From CAIOZW01 sp049317725 (lineage in GTDB: Bacteria; Acidobacteriota; Blastocatellia; RBC074): a DNA stretch of 7,980 bases. Positions 1 to 4,949 of the stretch are shown piece by piece. The notes below the pieces were generated by a model, which was given only the letters and a program-made list of their open reading frames with translations, had not been told where the DNA came from and made no database searches. A program made the position numbers and the translations under genes. The stretch covers positions 1 to 7,980 of the forward strand of contig JBMOHS010000175.1 in assembly GCA_049317725.1 (NCBI GenBank), read 5' to 3'. How positions within the stretch are numbered: the first letter of the stretch is position 1; each line of letters opens with the position of its first letter.

Positions 1-88
1 AGAGGGGTTCTGGTTTATTCTTCTTCCCGAAAACCTTAGCGGCTTCGCGTCTTCGCGTGAGAAAAAACAACCGGGCCCACAGGGAAGA

Positions 89-133
89 GGGGCGAGGGAG
101 GGCGCCCCCTGGGTGCGCGGGCCTCCGGCCCGC
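89..133. repeat. Pair of adjacent GC-rich hairpins (REP-like)
   Basis: Two perfect inverted repeats lie side by side. The first pairs GGGGCG (89-94) with CGCCCC (103-108) across an 8-nt loop. The second pairs GCGGGCC (117-123) with GGCCCGC (127-133) across a 3-nt TCC loop. Just upstream is an exact tandem duplication of the octamer CTTCGCGT (43-58). No coding sequence explains them. Paired GC-rich palindromes in intergenic DNA are typical of REP/BIME-type elements. Membership in a dispersed family is inferred, because only one copy is visible here. Confidence 0.45.
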
Positions 134-226
134 ATCGTTGTCTTCAGGCTTGCTGCCAGAGATCTGTCACGCCCAACCCTTGTAGTTATCCCATGTGTCT
201 CAAAAATCAGGACGAACGACTCTTCT

Positions 227-277
227 CCATTCTCAATTTTCCATTCTCAATTCTCCATTCCCCTTCCCCATTCTCTG
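227..277. repeat. Short tandem repeat, 14-nt pyrimidine-rich unit
   Basis: The unit CCATTCTCAATTTT (227-240) is followed directly by CCATTCTCAATTCT (241-254). Two more degenerate, shortened units also start with CCATTC (255-267 and 268-277). The array is almost purely C/T/A on the plus strand and lies in a gene-free stretch. Its function is unknown; it may be a variable-number tandem repeat or part of a dispersed intergenic repeat. Apart from the hairpins at 89-133 and the inverted repeats at 497-558, I see nothing else identifiable in 1-575. Confidence 0.6.
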
Positions 278-496
278 CACCCTGAGCCAATGCGGCAGAG
301 TCGTGGAGAGATCTCTGTCAACGCTTTGTGGCCGATTTCCCCGGCGCCAGGATGGGCCGATCAGCCTCCCATCGGGTGACGATTGCTCTTCCCCTCGCCC
401 CCTCCATCAGCCTGCCCCATAAAAATTCAAAACATAGAACCGTGGTTGATCCACTTCGGAGAGGTCGATCGCTTGGTGAATTGAGAACAGCCTGTC

Positions 497-558
497 ACTG
501 GTCGGTCACGGACTGTTGGTCAATAAATCCAGGCCCGGTTTGTACCGACCAGTACTGG
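497..558. repeat. Long-spaced inverted repeat plus perfect palindrome upstream of the transglycosylase gene
   Basis: ACTGGTCGGT (497-506) is the exact reverse complement of ACCGACCAGT (544-553), with 37 nt between the arms. The right arm overlaps a perfect 10-bp palindrome, CCAGTACTGG (549-558). The structure lies about 80-140 nt before the ATG at 639. It could be a two-site operator that loops DNA, an RNA hairpin, or a mobile-element footprint. Only the symmetry is visible, so the regulatory role is inference. Confidence 0.4.
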
Positions 559-575
559 CAGGGCTCACACGCTGC

Positions 576-605
576 TTGACAACTCAATCCAGGGGGCCTG
601 CGTAT
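576..605 (+). promoter_or_regulatory. Possible promoter of the transglycosylase gene
   Basis: A perfect sigma70 -35 hexamer TTGACA sits at 576-581. The only nearby -10-like sequence is GCGTAT (600-605) at 18-nt spacing, which is a poor match. The -35 element is good but the promoter as a whole is weak. It would place transcription start very close to the ribosome-binding site. An alternative is an activator-dependent promoter using the palindrome at 549-558. Confidence 0.25.
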
Positions 606-638
606 CAGCCGAACCTGACTCAAAGAGAGGTGGAGCCA

Positions 639-1337
639 ATGATGAACAAACATTCTGTGCGCGGCATCTTCAGACAATGTGGTCTTCGTTCAAACAGCCT
701 CAATCTCGTCTCGTTTGGGTTGATCATCACCTCGCTGGGATTAACCTTGTCTGCTCCACTTGCCGTTGAAAGTGGTATTGTCTCCCTACCCTTACCAAAG
801 GCCATTTTCGGCAGTGTAGTCGAGGCAAAGTCACTGACTGAGTCGGTACCGGTCCCCTTCCCCTTAGCCAACTCGCTGACAGCAACATCGTCGACTGACA
901 ATGTCAAACCATTACAGATAAGAGGGAGAATGGTGAGAATTCCTGTTGGGGAAGGCTTTGCCGATCCAGCCCAGGTTCGAGCGGTCATCGAAGTGGAAAG
1001 TGCCGGAAATCCATCAGCCACAAGTTCGAAGGGGGCTCACGGGTTGATGCAGTTAATGCCTGCTACCGCAAAACTGATGGGCGTGGACCATAACGATCCA
1101 CAGCAGAACGTGGAGGGAGGAAGCCTCTATCTGCAGCAGCAAGTCAATGGATTTGGAGATGTAAAATTGGCGATCGCTGCGTATAACATGGGACCAACTG
1201 CATTGCGAAAAGCGATGAGGCAGGCCAAGGCAAACACTTGGGAGGAGCTGTTGGCCGCTGATGAAAGTCGTACGATCAACTTGCCAGTAGAAACAAAGAA
1301 CTATGTCAAGAAAGTCTGGAGCAGATTGCAGGCGTGA
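639..1337 (+). CDS. Lytic transglycosylase, SLT domain (GH23 type), exported
   Basis: This 232-residue protein should cleave the beta-1,4 MurNAc-GlcNAc bond of peptidoglycan, leaving 1,6-anhydro-MurNAc, in the periplasm. The N-terminus has a basic stretch and a hydrophobic segment at about residues 21-40, read as a signal peptide or membrane anchor. A low-complexity linker runs to about 100. The SLT fold covers about 107-230: the catalytic ES pair is E120-S121 in EVESAGNP, then SKGAHGLMQLMPATA (130-144), then the AYNMGP motif (181-186), where AYNAGP is usual. The ATG at 639 is chosen because AGAGAGG lies just upstream and hydrophobic sequence follows soon after; the frame stays open upstream to 516 without leader-like sequence. 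Third codon positions are more A/T-rich than in the genes on the right. No LysM or other binding domain is seen. The nearest gene converges from the other strand, so it is probably monocistronic. The family is secure; the cellular role (turnover or secretion-associated) is unknown. Confidence 0.9.
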   Translation: MMNKHSVRGIFRQCGLRSNSLNLVSFGLIITSLGLTLSAPLAVESGIVSLPLPKAIFGSVVEAKSLTESVPVPFPLANSLTATSSTDNVKPLQIRGRMVRIPVGEGFADPAQVRAVIEVESAGNPSATSSKGAHGLMQLMPATAKLMGVDHNDPQQNVEGGSLYLQQQVNGFGDVKLAIAAYNMGPTALRKAMRQAKANTWEELLAADESRTINLPVETKNYVKKVWSRLQA

Positions 1338-1489
1338 GAAAAGATCTGCAACCATCTCGCTTGGCCATTTGGAGGGATGCAACGACCAGCTCGCGCGAGT
1401 CTGGAGGGTCGACGTTGTCGCCTTCGTCGATGTCAGACCCACAGGAGGCGATGGCGGCGAAAGCAACGGAGCGCGGCACGGGACATCGA

Positions 1490-2011
1490 TCACGCAAGAA
1501 TGCAGGCGTACATGACACTGTCGATCAGTTCTCCATCCTTGGAGACGCTGCAGCGAAGAACCCCTTCTCGCGAGAATCCATTCTTCTCGAGCACCCGCAT
1601 GGAGGCTGGATTCCAGGCAAAGACCGTTGCCTGCAGCCGTACGAAGCGCCTTGACTGGACCACGTGCTGCTTGAAGGCCGAGACCGCGAGCGTAGTCCAC
1701 CCTTGCCCCCAGAACGGCTCACCCAGCCAGTAGCCAAAGTCAGCCGTCGATTCCGAGATCCCCGTTCCAGCTTGCGCACCGACCATCCCGACGACCTGAC
1801 CCTGCAGCTCGATGGCGAGGTGGAGGCTGCGCGGATCGCTGTTGGATGAGACTACCCACTGGTCCGCGTCAGCCAGGGTGTAGGGATGCGGGAAGATGTG
1901 GGTCAGGTTACGCCAGATCTTCCGGTTGTTGCCGTGCAGCACAATGTCCTCTTGGTCCCCCTCGCGCAAGGGGCGAAGAAGGCAGTCAGCATTGCTAGTG
2001 GGAATGATCAT
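1490..2011 (-). CDS. GNAT-family N-acetyltransferase, RimJ/RimL-like
   Basis: This 173-residue cytoplasmic protein should transfer an acetyl group from acetyl-CoA to an amine; the substrate is not readable. Features of the Acetyltransf_3 type are an N-terminal LLRPLREGDQED block (11-22), the strand DFGYWLGEPFWGQGW (91-105), and the C-terminal WNPASMRVLEKNGFSREG (133-150). The acetyl-CoA pyrophosphate loop reads GQGWTT instead of the common GQG-A-T form, a mild deviation. The start at 2011 is preferred because GGAGAG lies 7 nt upstream. An in-frame ATG at 2026 has no good ribosome-binding site, and the frame stays open to 2164 with unconvincing sequence. It converges on the transglycosylase gene with about 150 nt between stops, where I see only a weak 6-bp stem at 1409-1430. 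RimJ/RimL-like proteins acetylate ribosomal proteins, antibiotics or small metabolites, so the substrate cannot be named. Confidence 0.85.
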   Translation of the reverse strand: MIIPTSNADCLLRPLREGDQEDIVLHGNNRKIWRNLTHIFPHPYTLADADQWVVSSNSDPRSLHLAIELQGQVVGMVGAQAGTGISESTADFGYWLGEPFWGQGWTTLAVSAFKQHVVQSRRFVRLQATVFAWNPASMRVLEKNGFSREGVLRCSVSKDGELIDSVMYACILA

Positions 2012-2122
2012 GGCAGCGCTCTCCATTGACAGATCTGAAAGTGGCTGGGTCCAGTAGCGACCCCACGATGATAAAAAGGGTACAGCAGGGAATGGCTTTT
2101 TTGAAGCTTCCCAGGGCGATAG

Positions 2123-2371
2123 GTGATCGATTTGGGCGGGAAGTGGAAGATTGAGCAGGGGCAAAAGGATTCGGCGGTCCTTTGGCGGGCTGGCGAGTAT
2201 GCGGGGGACCTGACCCCCAGTACGTGGTCACCCGGGCTGGGCCGCAGCGTTTTGCTCGGCTGGTTGAACCTCTTCGATGGCCCGTTGCCGGGAGAGATCA
2301 CGATCGAGGGGGCGGACGGCACGCTGAGTGCTGGCAGCATTCTGCGAACTGGAGGGAACCCGTGCCCGTAA
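2123..2371 (+). pseudogene. Fragment resembling the GcvT / sarcosine dehydrogenase C-terminal domain
   Basis: The 82-codon frame starts at a GTG directly after an in-frame TAG and ends at TAA. Residues around 17-50 read as a run of the GCV_T_C type: AVLWRAGEYAGDLTP followed by STWSPGLGRSVLLGWL. This resembles the G-x-x-x-G-x-V-T-S-G-x-x-S-P-x-L-G-K/R core of aminomethyltransferase and sarcosine or dimethylglycine dehydrogenase C-termini. That core is the only recognisable part. The catalytic and folate-binding region expected upstream is absent, and no ribosome-binding site is obvious. I read it as a remnant of a longer folate-linked enzyme gene, now non-functional. The match is from memory of the family pattern, with no alignment. 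Chance resemblance or an uncharacterised small protein remain possible. Confidence 0.35.
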
Positions 2372-2378
2372 TTGACCC

Positions 2379-2744
2379 TTGATCGCAAGCCGAATCGTTG
2401 CCTCACCCTCTGCGCACGATGAAGTACCAAGGCCTGCCGACACACCACGACAGTACATGGTCTCGGATGAGGTTCTCGTCTTGACCGAGATCCAACCGGA
2501 AGGACTGACGGCCGAGCGCTGGTTTCACGTCGATGGCCGTCGCCGCTGGGTGACGCTGCGCTGCGACACACGCACTGCCCGAGCCTCCCCGCAGAAGGGC
2601 CCTGTTCCACTCTCTCATCCAGACACCTCTTCAACGGAGAGACGAGCTCTCCGGAAATGGGCGATGATGGCTCGAAACGTAGCTGCACTCCCCCTCACCA
2701 GACCTGCCAGCCGCGTCGTGCCGTCGCTAAAATATGGGAATTGA
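2379..2744 (+). CDS. Unrecognised ORF, possibly a gene remnant
   Basis: The open frame begins at a TTG (2379), with the first ATG at 2457, giving 121 or 95 residues. Neither start has a convincing ribosome-binding site. The central part after the ATG (residues about 27-70 of the longer form) looks protein-like, with an acidic, hydrophobic stretch and then ERWFHVDGRRRWVTLR. The C-terminal third is low in hydrophobic pattern and looks like random GC-rich translation. No signal peptide, membrane segment or known motif is seen. It follows the GcvT-like fragment by a few bases in another frame, so both may be debris of one degraded locus. I do not recognise it and assign no function. Confidence 0.25.
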   Translation: MIASRIVASPSAHDEVPRPADTPRQYMVSDEVLVLTEIQPEGLTAERWFHVDGRRRWVTLRCDTRTARASPQKGPVPLSHPDTSSTERRALRKWAMMARNVAALPLTRPASRVVPSLKYGN

Positions 2745-3122
2745 CCGAGGTCTGACTCTCTGTTACCGTCATTCCGGTCGCCAAGGGTAGCGCTGCCTTC
2801 GACAAGATTCAGATTGCCCCGTCGAAAATCATGGCAGGCTGCTTGTCACTCGAACGAGAAAGCCCCGACGTCAGATTGCATCCCATAAGCTGGAGGAGAG
2901 AACGTCTTCTTTGACCCCGCACCGGCAGCACGGATGCCCTGGCGTGGGAACTCATCCGACTGAAGATGATTTCTGTCAGCCATTCGGAGCCACCTGCGTC
3001 CGTCCGCTGGATTGGGCCGGGCTCCTCAAAATGCGGCTCAACAACCATCACAACACGGACGGTCCCGGGTCTGCCCGATTGACCGGCCATCGAGAATCGT
3101 ACACCGATTGGAGACAAGAGAT
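2745..3122. other. Gene-free stretch before the small membrane protein
   Basis: No ORF here has both a start with a ribosome-binding site and a recognisable product. One plus-strand frame, from about 2762 to the TGA near 2912, reads as plausible protein (VTVIPVAKGSAAFDKIQIAP) but has a stop just upstream and no start. It may be another decayed fragment. The last 15 nt hold the GGAG (3110-3113) that serves the ATG at 3123. I see no clear promoter, hairpin or repeat. Confidence 0.4.
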
Positions 3123-3533
3123 ATGACTCCCGAACAGGTTCAAGGTCGAAAAATTACGATCGCAATCGCCTTGGTGGTAGGCATCCCGGCACTTCTGATG
3201 GCCATTCTGTTACTGGTGTCACCGGTGCCCTCGACCGGCTTGGGGTGGGTTCAGGTGATCGTCCCGGTTGTGCTGGCCGTTTTGCTCTACAAGGGATACG
3301 GAAGAGCACGGGCCTACGGCATCTTTTCCCTTGGCCTGGGATCGGTGTGGTTGATTCTCGGCACGCTTCTCTCTGGCAATATCGCCGTCATTGTCATCAC
3401 GACCCCGATCTACGCGATCAACCTCGCTGCCGCGATCGTCCTCTGGAAATCGAAGAGCGTTGAGGCATATTTCGATCGCCAGACAGGGTTGAGAGAAGGA
3501 GTTCCGTCGATCACCTCGACCAGCCAGGATTGA
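3123..3533 (+). CDS. Small four-helix integral membrane protein, unknown function
   Basis: This 136-residue protein has four predicted membrane segments at about residues 11-33, 40-57, 63-85 and 87-108. A basic patch (YKGYGRARAYG, 56-66) joins segments 2 and 3. A hydrophilic tail from WKSKSVEAYFDRQ (108-120) ends the protein, probably in the cytoplasm. The ATG at 3123 is chosen because GGAG lies 9 nt upstream and the first membrane segment follows a short charged N-terminus; the frame is open upstream to 3012 but that part is not hydrophobic. The layout resembles the many small uncharacterised inner-membrane proteins whose last helix runs into a W-x-S-x-S-V-x-x-Y-F tail. No catalytic motif is visible. 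It is followed 9 nt after the stop by a strong hairpin, so it is likely the last or only gene of its transcript. Confidence 0.75.
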   Translation: MTPEQVQGRKITIAIALVVGIPALLMAILLLVSPVPSTGLGWVQVIVPVVLAVLLYKGYGRARAYGIFSLGLGSVWLILGTLLSGNIAVIVITTPIYAINLAAAIVLWKSKSVEAYFDRQTGLREGVPSITSTSQD

Positions 3534-3542
3534 ACCGTTGTG

Positions 3543-3576
3543 CACCGGGCAGGCTGCTGATGTGGCCTGCCCGGTG
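3543..3576 (+). terminator. Perfect 12-bp hairpin after the membrane protein gene
   Basis: CACCGGGCAGGC (3543-3554) pairs exactly with GCCTGCCCGGTG (3565-3576) across a 10-nt loop. The hairpin starts 9 nt after the stop codon that ends at 3533. There is no strong T-run after it (GTGAAGACGGTTTC follows), so it is either a U-poor terminator or a 3'-end stabilising structure. The position and perfect stem favour a terminator. Confidence 0.6.
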
Positions 3577-3661
3577 GTGAAGACGGTTTCTCGCTGCCCG
3601 GCACGCTGCGGGAGGGAGGGTTGGGATCGTCCGAGAACTGTCGCCTCGACGGAAGCGACAG

Positions 3662-3841
3662 TTGCGAGAATTGCTTGGAGATATCAACGTCGACAACGAT
3701 CTCCAGAGCGAGATCAGCAAGTTCGTCTGGCTGGCAGAGCAGGAGGTCATCTCCAAAGAGGAGGCCGCGTCGAAGATTGCCCAAGTGCGATTGCTGCACC
3801 ACCAGTCGGCCGAAGATGCCGATGACGACCTCTTGAACTGA
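3662..3841 (+). CDS. Short acidic helical protein or gene remnant with no ATG start
   Basis: The frame is open from 3581 to the TGA at 3839-3841 and contains no ATG or GTG. From about 3629 it reads like real protein, charged and amphipathic: VRELSPRRKRQLRELLGD, then FVWLAEQEVISKEEAASKIA, ending in an acidic tail. The most workable start is the TTG at 3662, with GGAAG 6 nt upstream, giving 59 residues. An ATC at 3626 has a strong GGAGGGAGGG before it but would be a rare start. The segment with a leucine-rich helix, V-I-S-K-E-E-A and a second helix loosely resembles SHOCT-type oligomerisation domains. I do not claim membership. It could equally be the 3' end of a gene whose 5' part is lost. The same DNA gives open frames on the opposite strand that look like shadows. 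Confidence 0.35.
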   Translation: MRELLGDINVDNDLQSEISKFVWLAEQEVISKEEAASKIAQVRLLHHQSAEDADDDLLN

Positions 3842-4024
3842 GCTTCTGGGGAGTTCGCCCACTCGACGAGCTCGTTCAAGAGGGTGACGTCGTCTGGCGC
3901 TGGCGGTCCCACTCCGAGCCGTCGATTCTCCCTCAGCGCCAGCTCAATGACTGGACCCCCTGACATCCTCCCCCTGGGAAGTCACCCCCTCTTGCTCCAT
4001 CCTCACCTTTTTTCCTTCTGTTTG
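3842..4024. other. Intergenic stretch with inverted repeat
   Basis: The 9-bp inverted repeat CTGGCGCTG (3894-3902) and CAGCGCCAG (3934-3942) has a 31-nt loop. A plus-strand frame without a start codon (3826 to the TGA at 3961-3963) reads as plausible protein around LDELVQEGDVVWRWRSHSEP. The minus strand here also reads well, so neither is assigned. A C-rich tract and CCTTTTTTCC (about 4006-4016) follow, just before the promoter at 4025. Confidence 0.35.
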
Positions 4025-4053
4025 TTGCATGAATGCTATGTAGCATGGATAAT
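4025..4053 (+). promoter_or_regulatory. Sigma70-type promoter for the regulator-membrane protein operon
   Basis: TTGCAT (4025-4030) and GATAAT (4048-4053) match the -35 and -10 consensus at four and five of six positions with the optimal 17-nt spacer. Transcription should start about 6-8 nt after the -10 element, at 4059-4061. The ATG of the regulator is at 4062, so the mRNA would have essentially no 5' leader. No Shine-Dalgarno sequence is present before that ATG, which fits leaderless translation. The start site itself is inferred. Confidence 0.65.
4033..4046. promoter_or_regulatory. Palindromic operator candidate inside the promoter spacer
   Basis: ATGCTA (4033-4038) and TAGCAT (4041-4046) form a perfect inverted repeat around a TG centre. 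It lies wholly between the -35 and -10 elements, where a bound repressor would block RNA polymerase. The first gene of the operon encodes a small helix-turn-helix protein of the type that binds such sites as a dimer. Autorepression is therefore the simplest reading. The symmetry is visible; the binding is inferred. Confidence 0.55.
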
Positions 4054-4061
4054 ACGCGCCT

Positions 4062-4313
4062 ATGAGTCGACAAAAAGAGGAGCCAGTATTCAATCGGGTC
4101 GAGGAGTTGCGGCAGGCGCGAGGGATGACGCGGCAGGAGCTGGCGGAAGAGCTGGGGGTGCACTATCAGACGATCGGGTACCTCGAGCGGGGAGAGTACA
4201 GTCCAAGCCTGTTGCTGGCGTTGCGGATCGCGAAGGTCTTCGACCGGCGGGTGGAGGAGATCTTCTCGATCACCCCGCTGGGAGGAGAAACGGACGAGAG
4301 AGAGAGGAGCTGA
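4062..4313 (+). CDS. XRE-family helix-turn-helix transcriptional regulator, small single-domain type
   Basis: This 83-residue cytoplasmic DNA-binding protein consists almost only of an HTH_3 domain (about 10-68). Helix 2 is TRQELAEELGV (23-33), the turn and recognition helix are HYQTIGYLERG (34-44), and the YSPSLLLALRIAKVF (46-60) and VEEIF (64-68) segments are hallmarks of this family. It has no sensor or protease domain, so any signal must come through dimerisation or a partner. That partner is probably the membrane protein encoded one base downstream. The ATG at 4062 has no Shine-Dalgarno sequence but lies at the predicted transcription start, so translation is probably leaderless. Short XRE regulators paired with a membrane protein are common across bacteria. 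Autoregulation through the palindrome at 4033-4046 is inferred. Confidence 0.88.
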   Translation: MSRQKEEPVFNRVEELRQARGMTRQELAEELGVHYQTIGYLERGEYSPSLLLALRIAKVFDRRVEEIFSITPLGGETDERERS

Positions 4314-4314
4314 G

Positions 4315-4854
4315 ATGGAAGCGAAGCGGGAGAAGCGGTTCTACTGGGTGGAAGGGGTGACGCGGGACGAGGTGGTGCGGAGTCTCTCGGATCGGCGTCC
4401 GACGCGTTTACGGGAGCAGGGGATGAGGCGGGCCTTGGTGATGGGGTATGCGGCGTTGGTGCTCTTGCAGTCAGCCAGTCAGGTCTGGATGGATTGGCGA
4501 AAGGGGCAGAGTTACACCGAGATCTTCGCCTTGGTTGGATTGCTGGTGCTCTACTTTGTCCTGCGGAAGTCGGTGCGGCATATCGCCGACGCGCCGGATG
4601 AGTTGTTGGATGAGCGGTTGATCTCGCTGCGGAACGCCGGGTATCTGGTGGCCTATCGCTGGTTGTCGTTTGCGGTCTTTCCGCTGGTGTTGTTGGTCTA
4701 CCGGTTGGGAGGGCAGGAGGGTGGGACCAGTCGTCTCGTCTCAGCGGTGGCGATCCCCTATCTGATGCTGGCCATGGCCTTGCCGTCGATGGTCTTGGCG
4801 TGGCAGTTGCCGAGTGAGCGAGCGGAGGAGGCGTCGGGGACGAGCCAGGCGTAA
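4315..4854 (+). CDS. Four-helix membrane protein partnered with the XRE regulator
   Basis: This 179-residue protein has predicted membrane segments at about residues 38-56, 66-84, 110-130 and 142-164, a charged N-terminal cytoplasmic part (1-37), and a short acidic C-tail. Between segments 2 and 3 lies a polar loop with DELLDERLISLRNAGYLVAYR (95-115). A similar D-E-R followed by alternating R/A and an aromatic residue is familiar from uncharacterised membrane proteins encoded next to small XRE regulators, such as the DUF2178-like group. I note the resemblance without claiming the family. The ATG is one base after the upstream stop and has AGGAG 5 nt before it, so the two genes are translationally linked. 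It may hold the regulator at the membrane or pass an envelope signal to it. No enzymatic motif is seen. A hairpin terminator follows 20 nt after the stop. Confidence 0.8.
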   Translation: MEAKREKRFYWVEGVTRDEVVRSLSDRRPTRLREQGMRRALVMGYAALVLLQSASQVWMDWRKGQSYTEIFALVGLLVLYFVLRKSVRHIADAPDELLDERLISLRNAGYLVAYRWLSFAVFPLVLLVYRLGGQEGGTSRLVSAVAIPYLMLAMALPSMVLAWQLPSERAEEASGTSQA

Positions 4855-4874
4855 GAGAGGGCAGGGAGAATTGG

Positions 4875-4917
4875 GTCAAAGGCCGGATGTTCCGAGGGGG
4901 AGCATCCGGCCTTTGAC
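4875..4917. terminator. Perfect 15-bp hairpin between convergent operons
   Basis: GTCAAAGGCCGGATG (4875-4889) is the exact reverse complement of CATCCGGCCTTTGAC (4903-4917), with a 13-nt loop. It lies 20 nt after the stop of the membrane protein gene and 32 nt after the minus-strand stop of the oxidoreductase gene. It can therefore serve both transcripts. Neither side has a long T-run, although the stem itself ends in TTTGAC on the plus strand. Bidirectional termination is the likely role. Confidence 0.75.
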
Positions 4918-4949
4918 GATTCAGGGCGCGGAGGAGGTTCCGCTCCCGC

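Noticed and set aside
227..277. CRISPR-like array
   Set aside because: The units are directly adjacent with no spacers, are too short and are degenerate, so this is a simple tandem repeat.
1409..1430. Hairpin as terminator between the convergent transglycosylase and acetyltransferase genes
   Set aside because: Only a 6-bp stem (TCGACG/CGTCGA) with a 10-nt loop and no T-run; too weak to call.
1053..1700. Minus-strand frame of 215 codons overlapping the transglycosylase and acetyltransferase genes
   Set aside because: It overlaps two genes with clear motifs in other frames and shows no recognisable domain.
2008..2688. Minus-strand frame of 226 codons over the GcvT-like fragment
   Set aside because: The translation is rich in R, S and P without a domain pattern. 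The plus strand has the better protein-like signal, although neither is strong.
3511..3966. Minus-strand frame whose first 40 or so codons look protein-like
   Set aside because: The remainder is clearly a shadow of the plus-strand frame ending at 3841, and no ribosome-binding site or known motif supports it. A remnant cannot be excluded.
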